A DNA stretch of 64,000 nt from an uncultured Dehalococcoidia bacterium (lineage in GTDB: Bacteria; Chloroflexota; Dehalococcoidia; Lucifugimonadales; JAAXIE01): NCBI GenBank assembly GCA_951813255.1, contig OX638353.1, forward strand, positions 3,148,782 through 3,212,781, given 5' to 3'. The position numbers and the translations under genes were made by a program. The notes below the pieces were generated by a model. That model did no database searches. It was not told the DNA's origin and was given only the letters and a program-made list of their open reading frames with translations. Of this stretch, positions 8,410 to 18,091 are shown piece by piece; within the stretch, counting starts at the first letter, position 1; the number at the start of each line of letters is the position of its first letter.

Positions 8410-9591
8410 CTACCCGCCATCAGCGGCGACGGGCTGAACTTGAGAGCCCTGTTTCGCGGTTTTAGGCTCGTTAATCTTGCGGAGTTGGGGCATGACCCTT
8501 TCGGCGAAGAGGCGCTCGGAGTTCATCACGTTGAGGTGGTCGTTCTTGCCGACGCGGAACATGCCGAGGAAGTTACCGTAGCCTGCGGTCTCCATATCGT
8601 TGGCGAGCCACTCGGCGACGTAATCGGGGTCGCCGCAGACTATGAAGCCGTTGTCGCGGAGTTTTTCGAAGGGGGTGCCGGGCACGGGCATTTCTGGGCC
8701 CTTGTGACGCTTGCGGTACTCGAAGGAGCGGTCTGTCTGGATGCCGGGTACGGGGGCGGGGACTTGGACGGGGCGGCTGAAGGTGCTGAGGCGGCGCACG
8801 TACATGACGGCCTCGCGGCACTCCTCAATGGCCTTCTCGTTGGTCTCGGCTACGTGGAGATAGCGGGAGCCGATGGCGTACTCGGGGCCGGCATCCCAGC
8901 CGAACTTCTCCTTGGCGACAATGCGGTAGTACTCGAAGGCATCCTGGAAGACCGCGGTGGGGCTCCAGACGCGAGCGATGGGGATGCGTCGTTCGGCGGC
9001 GAACTCGATGGTCTCGGCGGAACCTGCGGGCATCCAGATGGGAAGGGGGTCCTGCAGGGGCTTGGGCCACACTGAGACGGCCTTGAGGTTGTAGAACTTG
9101 CCCTCGTAATCGAAAAGTTCTTCAGTGAGGGAACGCTGCAGGATGTCGTAGCACTCGGCAAAGCGCTCGCGGCTGGTGAAGGGGTCGACGTTGTAGGAGA
9201 CATACTCCTGGGGCACGCCACGGACGACTCCGCCAATGAACCGACCCCCGGAGAGTACGTCCATTTGGGCGAACTCTTCAGCGGTCTGCACCGGGTGCCG
9301 GAGGGGCAGCACGTGACCGATGACTCCGACCTGCATCCGCTTGGTCATGGCGATGAGCGCTGAGGCGAGCACGGTGCAGGAGGGGTTGATGTTGAAGTAG
9401 GTGAAGTGGTGCTCGTTGACGAAGGCCCCGTCGTAACCCAAGTCCTCGCAGGCGGTCCATTCTTCGAGGTGTTCGCGATAGGTGTCTGCCGCAAGCTGGG
9501 GGTCGCAGAACTTGTTGGTCTGCCTTACCTCGGGGCCCACATCGTCGGGGATACCGGGATAAGTGGTCTCATCAAAGGTGTAGAACTTCAT
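8410..9591 (-). CDS. LLM-class flavin-dependent monooxygenase
   Basis: Bacterial-luciferase-like FMNH2-dependent oxidoreductase of 393 residues with the TIM-barrel architecture. Recognisable segments include DLGYDGAFVNEHHF, the strand with MQVGVIGHVLPLRHPVQTAEE shape, and LSGGRFIGGVVRG. Relatives include alkanesulfonate and dibenzothiophene-sulfone monooxygenases and limonene-type oxygenases; the substrate is unknown. AAGGGAG precedes the ATG. It is the first gene of a leftward run with an unknown protein, an alpha/beta hydrolase and an aspartyl-protease pseudogene. Such monooxygenases are strongly expanded in SAR202 Chloroflexota, which agrees with the inferred host. Confidence 0.9.
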   Translation of the reverse strand: MKFYTFDETTYPGIPDDVGPEVRQTNKFCDPQLAADTYREHLEEWTACEDLGYDGAFVNEHHFTYFNINPSCTVLASALIAMTKRMQVGVIGHVLPLRHPVQTAEEFAQMDVLSGGRFIGGVVRGVPQEYVSYNVDPFTSRERFAECYDILQRSLTEELFDYEGKFYNLKAVSVWPKPLQDPLPIWMPAGSAETIEFAAERRIPIARVWSPTAVFQDAFEYYRIVAKEKFGWDAGPEYAIGSRYLHVAETNEKAIEECREAVMYVRRLSTFSRPVQVPAPVPGIQTDRSFEYRKRHKGPEMPVPGTPFEKLRDNGFIVCGDPDYVAEWLANDMETAGYGNFLGMFRVGKNDHLNVMNSERLFAERVMPQLRKINEPKTAKQGSQVQPVAADGG

Positions 9592-9752
9592 CGGGGTGCG
9601 CTCCCTTCAGCAGGACGGGTCAAAAGCATGGGTGGGCACGGCGGAGAGCCGTGCGTAGCGCCTTTTGAATAACACTCCCTAAAGACGGTGTCAAGGCGCC
9701 CCAGCCGGGGCGGCTTGGAGCCGGCGCGCTGGAAGAGGACTTGGGTGCGTGA

Positions 9753-9758
9753 TATAAT
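9753..9758 (+). promoter_or_regulatory. tig: -10 box of a candidate tig promoter
   Basis: A perfect TATAAT lies 33 bases before the tig start codon. The -35 region (about 9730-9735) has no good match, so the assignment rests on the -10 box and position only. Confidence 0.35.
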
Positions 9759-9790
9759 GCCCTAATCCTCCGTTCATTTGGAGAGCCTAG

Positions 9791-11200
9791 TTGATTGTTA
9801 CCAAAGAAGAATCTGAAGCACGACAGGTCGTCCTCAACGTAGAACTCGAACCCTCCGACATCGAACAGCACCTCCAGCGGGTATACCGCCAACTGGTCAA
9901 CCGGGTGCAGATCCCGGGTTTCCGCAAGGGGAAAGCCCCGCGTTCCATAGTAGAGAGCTTTCTTGGGCGCTCGGCCATGGTGCAGGAAGGCCTGGACTCC
10001 ATTGTCACCTCCTCACTGAACCAAGCTTTGGAACAGGAGAGCTTGGAGCCATTCGGAGATCCGGAGATCGACAGCCTGGAACTGGAGCCGGTTTCCTTCA
10101 AGGCCACGGTGCCGCTGGAGCCTGAAGTGGACCTGGGTGCCTTCCGGGACATACGTCTCGAGCCCGATGAGACCGAGATTGCCGATGAGCAGGTCACAGA
10201 GGTACTGGAGCAGTTGCAGCGTAGCAACGGCGTCTGGGAACCGCGCGAGGGACAGGTGCGCTTCGGTGACATGGTCAACCTGGATGTGGACGGCACCATC
10301 GAGGGAAACCGCGCCCTGCTGGAACGTGGGGTAGATTTTGTCCCCCAGCAGGATAACCCCATCCCATTCCCCGGTTTCTCCGTCTATCTTGAGGGGATGG
10401 GGCCGGGTGAGGAGAAGGACTTCACCCTCACAGTACCCGATGACTACCGGGACACGGCCATAGCGGGCAAAGAATGCCGTTTTGAGGTCAAGGTGCTGGA
10501 GATCAAGGAATTCCACCTCCCGGACTTGGACGACGAGTTCTCCAAGGGCATTGGCGAGGGCTACGATTCCATGGAGGAGTTGCAAGAGGACATACGGCGC
10601 CGACTGCACAACGACGCTCAAGAGGCAGCCCAAAGGGAGCTTCAGGAGAAGGCCCTGCAACAGGCAATCGAGGGCGCCAACGTAGTGTACCCGCCGCTCA
10701 CGGAGCAACGGGAACTCGACCGGATGGTGGAAGACCGGGCCCACGCTCTACGTGAGAACCGGTTACAGGCCGAAGATTACGTAGCCGAAGCAGGGAAGAG
10801 TGATGAAGAGGTACGGACGGAGCTACGACCTGAAGCCGCTGAGCGCCTGACACGCTTCCTGGTGCTGCGCCAGTTGAGCCTAGAAGAGGGCATCGAAGTT
10901 ACTGACGACGACGTGGAAGGCGAGATCGACCAGATGGCGGGAACGGGTGAGTCGCAAGAGGCCATCCGCAACGCCTTTTCCACAGATAACGCACGAACCG
11001 CAATAAGAAACGCGATTCTGTCTCGCAAGGTGCAGGAGCGCTTGGGGGAAATCGCCCAGAGCGGTGCGGAGGACTCGCCCGCAATGGACCCGTCTACCTC
11101 TTCCACGACGGACGTGGTCGAAGATGAAGGGTCCGAGGAAGCATCCGACCAGGAAACCGAGCAGGCGACCGGTCAAGCATCAGGCGAACAGCCGGCATAG
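9791..11200 (+). CDS. tig: trigger factor
   Basis: Ribosome-associated chaperone and peptidyl-prolyl isomerase. The ribosome-docking loop GFRKGKAP is at residues 43-50. The FKBP-type domain follows at roughly residues 155-245 ([14 protein letters not shown] to [11 protein letters not shown]), and the C-terminal chaperone arms run to about 420. The last ~45 residues are a Ser/Thr/Glu-rich acidic tail that looks disordered. The start is TTG at 9791, directly giving [12 protein letters not shown], the expected family N-terminus. clpP follows after 26 bases, the standard tig-clpP-clpX arrangement. Confidence 0.95.
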   Translation: MIVTKEESEARQVVLNVELEPSDIEQHLQRVYRQLVNRVQIPGFRKGKAPRSIVESFLGRSAMVQEGLDSIVTSSLNQALEQESLEPFGDPEIDSLELEPVSFKATVPLEPEVDLGAFRDIRLEPDETEIADEQVTEVLEQLQRSNGVWEPREGQVRFGDMVNLDVDGTIEGNRALLERGVDFVPQQDNPIPFPGFSVYLEGMGPGEEKDFTLTVPDDYRDTAIAGKECRFEVKVLEIKEFHLPDLDDEFSKGIGEGYDSMEELQEDIRRRLHNDAQEAAQRELQEKALQQAIEGANVVYPPLTEQRELDRMVEDRAHALRENRLQAEDYVAEAGKSDEEVRTELRPEAAERLTRFLVLRQLSLEEGIEVTDDDVEGEIDQMAGTGESQEAIRNAFSTDNARTAIRNAILSRKVQERLGEIAQSGAEDSPAMDPSTSSTTDVVEDEGSEEASDQETEQATGQASGEQPA

Positions 11201-11226
11201 GCACAGGAGCTAAGGAGGCAGCCCTC

Positions 11227-11919
11227 ATGGCAATTGACCCCCGTGATATCGGCAGGCCCTATGACTTCAGTAGAACCAGCGGCCTCACCACACCCCAAGA
11301 CATCGTCCCCATGGTCATCGAGACGGGACCCCGTGGCGAGCGGGCATTCGACATCTATTCCTTGCTGTTGAAGGAACGCATCATTTTCCTGGGCACGCCC
11401 ATCAATGACCATATAGCCAACGTAATCGTGGCCCAGTTGCTATTCCTTGAGAGGGAGGACCCGGAAAAGGACATCAGCCTTTACATAAACAGCCCAGGAG
11501 GAGTCATAAGCTCCGGGCTGGCCATCTACGACACGATGCGGTTGATACGACCGGACGTTTCCACGATCTGCGTGGGGATGACTGCGAGCATGGGTACTGT
11601 GCTGTTGACCGGTGGCGTCAAAGGGAAGCGGTACGCGCTACCCAACTCGACGGTGCATATGCACCAGCCCATGGGCGGGGCTTCGGGTCAGGCCAGCGAC
11701 ATCGAAATTGCAGCCCGGGAAATTCTGAGGCTGCAGGACAAGATCCGGCAGATACTGTCGGACGGCACTGGCCAAGACTACGAGAGGATAGCCCGGGACA
11801 CTGACCGTGACTACTACCTGACCGCACAGCAAGCGATGGAATACGGTATCGTCGACGAGGTCATAGGCTCGGGGTCTGAGCTCTCAGCCAACGGCGCGGA
11901 AGTGCCGGAAAACACTTAG
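11227..11919 (+). CDS. clpP: ATP-dependent Clp protease proteolytic subunit
   Basis: Serine peptidase (S14) that forms the tetradecameric proteolytic chamber used with ClpX. The catalytic triad is visible: Ser121 in [10 protein letters not shown], His146 in HMHQP and Asp195 in DTDRDYYL. Length is 230 residues, with a short polar C-terminal extension. AAGGAGG lies upstream of the ATG. It sits between tig and clpX on the same strand and is probably cotranscribed with them. Confidence 0.96.
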   Translation: MAIDPRDIGRPYDFSRTSGLTTPQDIVPMVIETGPRGERAFDIYSLLLKERIIFLGTPINDHIANVIVAQLLFLEREDPEKDISLYINSPGGVISSGLAIYDTMRLIRPDVSTICVGMTASMGTVLLTGGVKGKRYALPNSTVHMHQPMGGASGQASDIEIAAREILRLQDKIRQILSDGTGQDYERIARDTDRDYYLTAQQAMEYGIVDEVIGSGSELSANGAEVPENT

Positions 11920-11993
11920 TTCCAGGGGATCTAGCAGTCTTGATGAGCCGTACCTTGAGAAGTACCAACCTGGGAAGGAAGTAGAGGGCGGCA

Positions 11994-13277
11994 GTGCCCG
12001 CTAGCAGGAGCACCAGCAGGATACGCCAGTGTTCCTTTTGCGGTAAGGCCCAGACCCCAAGCAACCGCTTGGTTGGCGGCCCCAACCGCATATATGTCTG
12101 TTATGAGTGCGTCCGTGTGTTCCAACAGATGGTGGACCAGGATGCGCGTTCCAAGAGGCAGGGCCGCCGCCCACGCAAGCTTCCGACGCCGCGAGAGTTG
12201 CACGAGGCCCTGGACAACTATGTGGTGGGGCAGAATCGTGCCAAACGCGCCCTCAGCGTCGCCGTCTACAACCACTACAAACGGATATGGGATGGTGATG
12301 ACGAGTCGGAGGTCGAGCTCCAGAAGGCCAATATCCTCATAGCCGGCCCCACCGGCTGCGGCAAGACGCTCCTCGCCCAAAGCCTTGCCCGGATTCTTCA
12401 CGTCCCCTTTGCCTTGTGCAACGCCACTTCCCTGACTGAGTCGGGCTATGTGGGTGAGGATGTGGAGAATATTCTGCTGCGGCTTATCCAGAATGCCGGA
12501 TGGGATATCTCCCAAGCGGAACAGGGCATCATCTACATCGATGAGATTGACAAGATTGCCCGCAAAGAGGGAGCCAACCGCTCCATCACGAGAGATGTAT
12601 CAGGGGAGGGGGTCCAGCAGGAGCTACTCAAGCTGCTGGAGGGATTCAACGCCAGCGTGCCACCCCAAGGCGGACGCAAGCACCCGTACCAGGAATTTGT
12701 GCACATCAAGACAGAGAACATCCTGTTCATCTGCGGTGGCACCTTCGAGGGCATGGACACGATTCTAGGCCGGCGCTTGGGCAGCGCGTACTCGCTAGGG
12801 TTCAAGGGGAGCGCTGTCGAGGCCCAAGGCGCAAACAACGGCTCCCACATAGCGCCCGATGACTTGGTGCAATTCGGTCTGATTCCTGAGTTGGTTGGCC
12901 GGTTGCCAGTGGCCGTCACCCTGGACCCCATGGACGAGGAAACGCTGGTGCGGGTACTGACGGAGCCTAGGAATGCCATCATCCGGCAGTACCAGCGCAT
13001 GTTTGACATTGACAAGGTGGAGTTGGTATTCACCGATGAGGCCCTCAGGGCCTGCGCCATGGAAGCCCTGCGAAGGCGCACCGGAGCAAGAGGGCTGCGA
13101 ACGATCATCGAGGAAGCACTGCTGGACGTGATGTACGAATTGCCATCGATGAAGAAGATCGTCCGGTGCGTGGTGGAGGCGGACACGATTGTTCGGAAGG
13201 CGCCGCCCGCTCTCCTCACCGCTATGGGGCAGCGGATGGAGATTCCGGGGGTCTGGCAGGAACGAGATTCTGCCTGA
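11994..13277 (+). CDS. clpX: ATP-dependent Clp protease ATPase subunit
   Basis: AAA+ unfoldase that feeds substrates to ClpP. The N-terminal C4 zinc-binding domain (CSFCGK with CYEC) begins near residue 12. Walker A is GPTGCGKT, the pore loop is GYVGED and Walker B is IYIDEID. The ClpP-docking loop tip reads LGF in place of the usual IGF. The protein is 427 residues. The start is GTG at 11994, preceded by AAGGAA and GAGGG. It follows clpP after 74 bases. Confidence 0.95.
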   Translation: MPASRSTSRIRQCSFCGKAQTPSNRLVGGPNRIYVCYECVRVFQQMVDQDARSKRQGRRPRKLPTPRELHEALDNYVVGQNRAKRALSVAVYNHYKRIWDGDDESEVELQKANILIAGPTGCGKTLLAQSLARILHVPFALCNATSLTESGYVGEDVENILLRLIQNAGWDISQAEQGIIYIDEIDKIARKEGANRSITRDVSGEGVQQELLKLLEGFNASVPPQGGRKHPYQEFVHIKTENILFICGGTFEGMDTILGRRLGSAYSLGFKGSAVEAQGANNGSHIAPDDLVQFGLIPELVGRLPVAVTLDPMDEETLVRVLTEPRNAIIRQYQRMFDIDKVELVFTDEALRACAMEALRRRTGARGLRTIIEEALLDVMYELPSMKKIVRCVVEADTIVRKAPPALLTAMGQRMEIPGVWQERDSA

Positions 13278-13304
13278 GGGTCTCCATGTCCTCTTGCCCT
13301 GTGG

Positions 13305-14132
13305 CTAGTACGTGGGGCCGAGCCCCGTTTGGGCGTCTGCCACGCCCAATAGGCCTGTAATCTCTTGGTCCAGGCATACTCCCTGCACCGGACTGCCTGC
13401 AGCATCCCGCACTGTGCCGTCACCTAGCCGTACTCTGCCTTGTGCCAAGGCCTGCAACGTCTCCGCGATCAGGTAGGGTTCCCGCCGGTACCCCTCCTCG
13501 CGAATATGCTGGAACAGTGGCAGGTCTTCGCCGGGCGACAGCTTTAGGTCAGCCACGGAGATTGAGGTGGCTTGGGGCCAAAGGGCATCGAAGCCGGGGC
13601 CGGTGATGTGGAGGGTGAAGTAGGCGACGACGGGGCCGCGGTCCAAGTCATCGTTTGCTAGGTGGACCATGGCCCCGGTGCGAGTGGCACGGGACTCGAT
13701 GAGTTGCCAGATAACGTCCTGCCACGTGCCCTTGGGGCCGTCGGGCAGGGCGGGATGCAGGTTCAACGTGGGCCAGTTGTGCCAGAGCTCGGGGCCAACG
13801 ATGAGCATGTAGCCTGCCAGCATACAGACGTCCACTTCGTAATCCTGCAATAGCTGCTTCACTTGCAGGTCGTAGGCTGATCGGTGGTCAGCGAGTCTTC
13901 CTTCCCGCTCCTGAGCAAACCTACGGGATGAAAGGGTTACCAGGGGCAACCGGTAACCGTCCACCAGCTTGAAGAAGGCGTCGCTGCCCTCAGCCTGCCC
14001 ATGCTCGCGGTTGGAGAAGACGAACTCAATGGACGCATCCAGCAGGCCATACTGGATGCGCTGTTGGATGAATTGCAAGAGGCCGCGAGAGCCGGGGCCT
14101 CTGCCGGTGGAGAACCAGCCTACTTTCAGCAC
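13305..14132 (-). CDS. formyltransferase family protein (PurN-like)
   Basis: Protein of 275 residues with a formyltransferase fold. The family core NLHPALPDGPKGTWQDVIWQ matches the Asn/His active-site region of glycinamide ribonucleotide transformylase and related enzymes, and TGAMVHLANDDLDRGPVV matches the second conserved block containing the Asp. It is longer than PurN (~200 residues) because of N-terminal differences and a C-terminal extension. It could be a true PurN or a formyltransferase acting on another amine. It starts with GTG, ends the leftward housekeeping run and lies 17 bases after xseB. Confidence 0.75.
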   Translation of the reverse strand: MLKVGWFSTGRGPGSRGLLQFIQQRIQYGLLDASIEFVFSNREHGQAEGSDAFFKLVDGYRLPLVTLSSRRFAQEREGRLADHRSAYDLQVKQLLQDYEVDVCMLAGYMLIVGPELWHNWPTLNLHPALPDGPKGTWQDVIWQLIESRATRTGAMVHLANDDLDRGPVVAYFTLHITGPGFDALWPQATSISVADLKLSPGEDLPLFQHIREEGYRREPYLIAETLQALAQGRVRLGDGTVRDAAGSPVQGVCLDQEITGLLGVADAQTGLGPTY

Positions 14133-14149
14133 AGGGTTACGCCCTTCGC

Positions 14150-14470
14150 CTAGAGCGGTGGCGAGGCCGGAGGCTCTTCGAGGTAGATGCTGCGGAGTTC
14201 GGTCATTTTCAGTTCGGTCTGGGCGAGGAAGCGGTTGCAGACTTGGGCCAGCTTCATGCCCTCTTCGTATTTCTTGGTGGCTTGGTCCATGGTCATGCTG
14301 CCTGATTCCAAGTCTGCTACGACCTGCTTGAGGCGAGTGAAGGACTCCTCGAACGAAAGGTTGGGAATGTCCCCATCATCGGGAGGCGGAAGAAGTTCGT
14401 CGAAGGTGAGGGCCTCCTCGGCGGGCGGGTCCTCCCACATTTGACCGTCAGCAGGGTCGGTGTTCTTCAT
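14150..14470 (-). CDS. xseB: exodeoxyribonuclease VII small subunit
   Basis: Small subunit of exonuclease VII, which degrades single-stranded DNA. The family signature is the helical hairpin SFEESFTRLKQVVADLESG followed by TMDQATKKYEEGMKLAQVC. The 106-residue protein is slightly longer than usual because of a Pro/Asp-rich N-terminus. Its ATG overlaps the xseA stop codon (ATGA), which fits coupled synthesis of the two subunits. Confidence 0.93.
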   Translation of the reverse strand: MKNTDPADGQMWEDPPAEEALTFDELLPPPDDGDIPNLSFEESFTRLKQVVADLESGSMTMDQATKKYEEGMKLAQVCNRFLAQTELKMTELRSIYLEEPPASPPL

Positions 14471-15717
14471 AACAGCCTCGCGCCGGCAAGTACTTTCTGC
14501 GGGCGGGTGCGGGGACGGCGCACGGGTGCCGCCGGCGTATCGCCAGCGGTGGCTGGAACCGCGCCATCGGAGAGGGTGATGCGCAGCGAGTCGCCGTCGG
14601 ATACCTGGCTGACGCTGGTCACGGTTTCCTGCGGGCCCTCCTTCTCCACTATGGCGTAGCCCCTAGCCAGAACTGCGGTTGGATCCAACGCACGGACGCG
14701 TGACTCCAATCCAGAGAGTTCGGCGCCGTGCAGCCGGAGACGCTGATTGAGGGAACTCCAAGCGTCCTGGGTCAGGTCATCCACGCTACGACGCCAGAGG
14801 TCCACATCTGGGCCGGCACGGCCCATGCGCTGGACGAGGGTCGCCACACCCTGCCGCTGCTGGTGCAGTTGTCGAGAGAGGGCGGTCCAAGCCGATTCCT
14901 TGAGGTAGGCGACTTGGGCACCTAGGGCGACCATGTTGGGCACCGCCATCTCGGCTGCTGCTGTGGGTGTGGGGGCGCGCACGTCGGCCACCAAGTCAGC
15001 GATGGTGACATCGCGCTCGTGGCCCACACCGCTGATGACGGGTATTGCGCTGGCATGGATAGCCCGGCCTACGATTTCCTCGTTGAAAGGCCACAATTCC
15101 TCGAGGGAGCCACCTCCACGGGCAACGATGATTGCATCGGGTCGGCCGTCGTCGTTGAGGGCGTCCAGGGCTGCCACGATGCCCTCGGCCGACCCTTCGC
15201 CCTGCACCATGGTGGGGGCCAGCAGGATCTCGACCATGGGATAGTGGCTCTGGAGAACCTTGCGTATGTCCTGAAGAGCTGCTCCGGTGGAAGAGGTGAC
15301 TACTCCCAGCACCTTGGGGAAGGGTGGCAGGGGCCTCTTGCGAGACTCCTGGAATAGGCCTTCAGCTTGCAGCTTGACCTTGAGACGCTCTAACTCGAGG
15401 TAGAGGGGGCCGGTGCCTTCGGGCATGACTGCGTCGGTGATGACGCTGACCTCTCCACGCTGCTCGTAGAAGCTGACGCGGGCGTGGGCCACCACGAGGG
15501 AGCCGTTGGCGAGGAGCCTCCCACCAGTATTGTTGTTGCGGAACATGACGCAACGGAGCTGGGCTGTTGCGTCCTTCAGGGTGAAGTAGGTGTGCCCGGC
15601 TTGGGAGGTGGTCAGATTGGACACCTCGCCGGCAACCCACAGGTCATTGAGCTGCGGGTCTTCTTCCAGAAGCTCCCGCAGGTAGCGGGCTACGAGGGAG
15701 ACGGAATAGATGGCCAC
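14467..15717 (-). CDS. xseA: exodeoxyribonuclease VII large subunit
   Basis: Catalytic subunit of exonuclease VII. It has an N-terminal OB-fold (LWVAGEVSNLTTSQAGHTYFTLKD by shape), the central nuclease domain with VARGGGSLEELWPFN and SGVGHERDVTIADLVAD, and a coiled-coil C-terminal part. Length is 416 residues. The start is GTG at 15717, immediately after the efp stop codon with no intervening base, so it is probably translationally coupled to efp. Confidence 0.95.
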   Translation of the reverse strand: MAIYSVSLVARYLRELLEEDPQLNDLWVAGEVSNLTTSQAGHTYFTLKDATAQLRCVMFRNNNTGGRLLANGSLVVAHARVSFYEQRGEVSVITDAVMPEGTGPLYLELERLKVKLQAEGLFQESRKRPLPPFPKVLGVVTSSTGAALQDIRKVLQSHYPMVEILLAPTMVQGEGSAEGIVAALDALNDDGRPDAIIVARGGGSLEELWPFNEEIVGRAIHASAIPVISGVGHERDVTIADLVADVRAPTPTAAAEMAVPNMVALGAQVAYLKESAWTALSRQLHQQRQGVATLVQRMGRAGPDVDLWRRSVDDLTQDAWSSLNQRLRLHGAELSGLESRVRALDPTAVLARGYAIVEKEGPQETVTSVSQVSDGDSLRITLSDGAVPATAGDTPAAPVRRPRTRPQKVLAGARLL

Positions 15718-16287
15718 CTAGCTGACTCGCTCGGTGTACTCCCCACTGCGCGTGTCGATCCGCACCACCGCTCCGTTTTCCACGAACATGGGCACTTGCA
15801 CGGTTATGCCGGTCTCCAGCACAGCAGGCTTGTTGCCTCCTTGGGCAGTATCTCCCTTTACACCGGGAGGCGTATCCGAGACCTGCAAGTCGACGAAGGT
15901 GGGGAGCTTGATGTTGAGCACATCGCCATGGAAGAAGATGACTTCCACGTTGTCATTTTCCTTGAGGTAGAGCAGCGAATCGCCCAACTGCTCTTTATTC
16001 AAGGGGTACTGGTCATAGGTCTCGAGGTCCATGAAATGGTAGAGGTGGCCGTCGGTGAACAGGTACTGGGCTTCGTGGGGTTCCACGTCGGCAACGGGGA
16101 ACTCGGTGTCGTAGCGCTGGTAGACGCGCTCGAGGACCCGGCCGTCCCTGAGGTTCTTCAGTTTCAGGCGCGTGACCGGGGCCCGTTGCTGCATCTTGTG
16201 TCGCTCGTAGTCCACCACCTCGAAGGGCTGTCCGTCTACTTCGATCATGGTGCCCTTGCGCAGGTTCCCGAATCCGATGGTCGTCAT
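15718..16287 (-). CDS. efp: translation elongation factor P, Gln at the modification site
   Basis: Relieves ribosome stalling at polyproline. Three beta-barrel domains are intact, ending in VRIDTRSGEYTERV, and the length of 189 residues is normal. An ungapped alignment to the E. coli protein over the domain-I loop puts HKMQQRA opposite VKPGKGQ, so the residue at the position modified in most bacteria (Lys34, or Arg32 in the rhamnosylated class) is Gln. The known lysylation or rhamnosylation chemistry could therefore not act here. AGGAGG precedes the ATG. It lies between pepP and xseA in a leftward run. Confidence 0.94.
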   Translation of the reverse strand: MTTIGFGNLRKGTMIEVDGQPFEVVDYERHKMQQRAPVTRLKLKNLRDGRVLERVYQRYDTEFPVADVEPHEAQYLFTDGHLYHFMDLETYDQYPLNKEQLGDSLLYLKENDNVEVIFFHGDVLNIKLPTFVDLQVSDTPPGVKGDTAQGGNKPAVLETGITVQVPMFVENGAVVRIDTRSGEYTERVS

Positions 16288-16336
16288 GCAAGCCTCCTGT
16301 ATTCCCGGGCCTTGGCCCTACTTGTGAGCCTGCCCT

Positions 16337-17404
16337 CTACTTCTTTGACCTGCTAAGCACGCGGGCGCCCGACTCTTCCAAGACTACGTCGTCCTCAATA
16401 CGCACGCCACCCCATCCGCTGAGGTAGATGCCTGGCTCCACTGTGAAAACCATGCCCTCTTCGAGGATGTCCTCGGCCTTGGGCCCTACCCTAGGGTACT
16501 CGTGCACGGCCAAGCCATAGCCATGACCGAGGCTATGGCCAAAGTTGTCTCCGTAGCCTGCCTCGGCAATCACAGTGCGGGAAAGCTCATCGCATTCACC
16601 ACCGGTCATACCCGGCTTCACTATATTGATGGCAGTGAGTTGAGAACCGAGAACGATGTCGTAAATGCGTCGGAACATTTCATCTTGTTCACCCACGCAG
16701 ACGGTGCGGGTAATGTCGCTGCAGTAGCCGTCGACCTTGGCCCCCATGTCGATGACGATGGGCTCGCCTGCCTGTATGGGCCGGTCGGAGGGATGGTGGT
16801 GTGGCATCGCCCCGTTGGGTCCGGCAGCCACAATGGTGTCGAAGCTGGGGCCCTCGGCCCCCCGTTCCCGCATGGCGACTTCCAAGCGCCACGCGACCTC
16901 TTTCTCAGTCATTCCCACGGTGATGGTGGGACAGACGCTTTCCATGGCTTGGTCGGCCACGTCCACCGCGTTTTGCAACGCGGCCAACTCTTCGGCGTCC
17001 TTGTAGACCCGGAGCTGTTCAGCGATGCCACTGGTGGCGACCAAAGCAGGCTTGGTGTCTTCGAGTTGCTGGCCCAAGGCGTCGGACAGGGCGTGGTAGG
17101 ACTGGACTGTCATGTGGTGGCTCTCGAAGCCCAAGCGAGTGGCGCCTGTGTCCTTGATCTGGTCGGCCAGCCAAGACCAGTTTCCGCTGATGCGGACGAC
17201 CTCAAAGTGGGGAGACTGCCCTGCCGCCTGCTCGGTGTAACGGAAGTCGGTGCCAAGAATGGCGCTCTTGTCCGTAATGAACAGGTAGCCAGCGGAGCCG
17301 GTGAACCCGGACATGTAGCGCCGGTTCTCCGGCATGGATATGAGAAGGGCATCGATGCCCTTCTGGGGGAGCAGGGCCCGTATCTTGTCCAGTCTCGTGC
17401 TCAT
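16337..17404 (-). CDS. Xaa-Pro aminopeptidase / M24 metallopeptidase
   Basis: Creatinase-type dinuclear metallopeptidase of 355 residues, PepP/PepQ class, removing residues N-terminal to proline. It has an N-terminal creatinase-like domain followed by the pita-bread domain. The metal ligands are visible as Asp in DMGAKVDGYCSDITRTV (two Asp), His in GHSLGHGYGLAVHE, and two Glu in FTVEPGIY and RIEDDVVL. AGGGAGG precedes the start. It is upstream of efp on the same strand, a neighbourhood seen in many bacteria. Confidence 0.9.
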   Translation of the reverse strand: MSTRLDKIRALLPQKGIDALLISMPENRRYMSGFTGSAGYLFITDKSAILGTDFRYTEQAAGQSPHFEVVRISGNWSWLADQIKDTGATRLGFESHHMTVQSYHALSDALGQQLEDTKPALVATSGIAEQLRVYKDAEELAALQNAVDVADQAMESVCPTITVGMTEKEVAWRLEVAMRERGAEGPSFDTIVAAGPNGAMPHHHPSDRPIQAGEPIVIDMGAKVDGYCSDITRTVCVGEQDEMFRRIYDIVLGSQLTAINIVKPGMTGGECDELSRTVIAEAGYGDNFGHSLGHGYGLAVHEYPRVGPKAEDILEEGMVFTVEPGIYLSGWGGVRIEDDVVLEESGARVLSRSKK

Positions 17405-17641
17405 GCTATCCAGGTCCCTCCCTTGTAAGGTGTCACGGATTATGCCAAGTGGGTTGAGGCGGTAACGTCTCGTCTACCTGAGATATTTTTCGTAGCTGAG
17501 ACATACCTCATTTGCAGCGGAGCATTTTCATCCCAGCTTTTGGCAGATCCGGCCGCAGCAGGTGCGCCGCACCTTGTCGTGTGAAGACAGGGGTACAACG
17601 TCGGGGTATGGTCAGTGGAGTATAGCATGGAGAGACTTGGG

Positions 17642-18082
17642 CTATCCCTCTTGGTCGAGGGATGCCATAAGGTCGAGAGCCGACAGGTAACCACGCCAGC
17701 CAAGCCCGGAAATCTGCCCGCGGGCTATGGGGGCAACCACCGAGTGGCTGCGGAAGCCTTCGCGGGCATGGATGTTGCTGATGTGGACTTCGATCACGGG
17801 CACGCTGGCGTCGGCCAGGGCATCGCGCAATGAGTAACCGTAGTGGGTGAGGGCGCCGGGATTGATGATGATGCCACGGTTGAGCTGCCAGTTCTGCTGA
17901 ATGAAGTCGACTATCGTGCCTTCGCTGTTGGACTGGAAGCATCCGATTTCGTGTCCAAGGCTGGAGGCCCTCTCGGTGACCTGCTTCTCTATATCAGCGA
18001 GGGTCATCGAGCCGTAGAAACTTGGGTCCCGGCGTCCGAGGAAGTTGAGGTTTGGTCCGTTGATAAGGAGGAAGCGGGACAT
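17642..18082 (-). CDS. aroQ: 3-dehydroquinate dehydratase, type II
   Basis: Third step of the shikimate pathway. The N-terminus LLINGPNLNFLGRRDPSFYG contains the conserved Asn and the catalytic Tyr. QSNSEGTIVDFIQ and INPGALTHYGYSLRDAL form the active-site core, and EVHISNIHARE carries the catalytic His. At 146 residues it has the normal length for the dodecameric type II enzyme. It lies 9 bases after the recombinase gene, on the same strand. Confidence 0.95.
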   Translation of the reverse strand: MSRFLLINGPNLNFLGRRDPSFYGSMTLADIEKQVTERASSLGHEIGCFQSNSEGTIVDFIQQNWQLNRGIIINPGALTHYGYSLRDALADASVPVIEVHISNIHAREGFRSHSVVAPIARGQISGLGWRGYLSALDLMASLDQEG

Positions 18083-18091
18083 GGATGCTAC

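Noticed and set aside
8098-9075. 325-codon plus-strand frame opposite the LLM monooxygenase and the 168-residue gene
   Set aside because: Covers two genes on the other strand and has an Ala/Gly/Val-rich composition without family signals.
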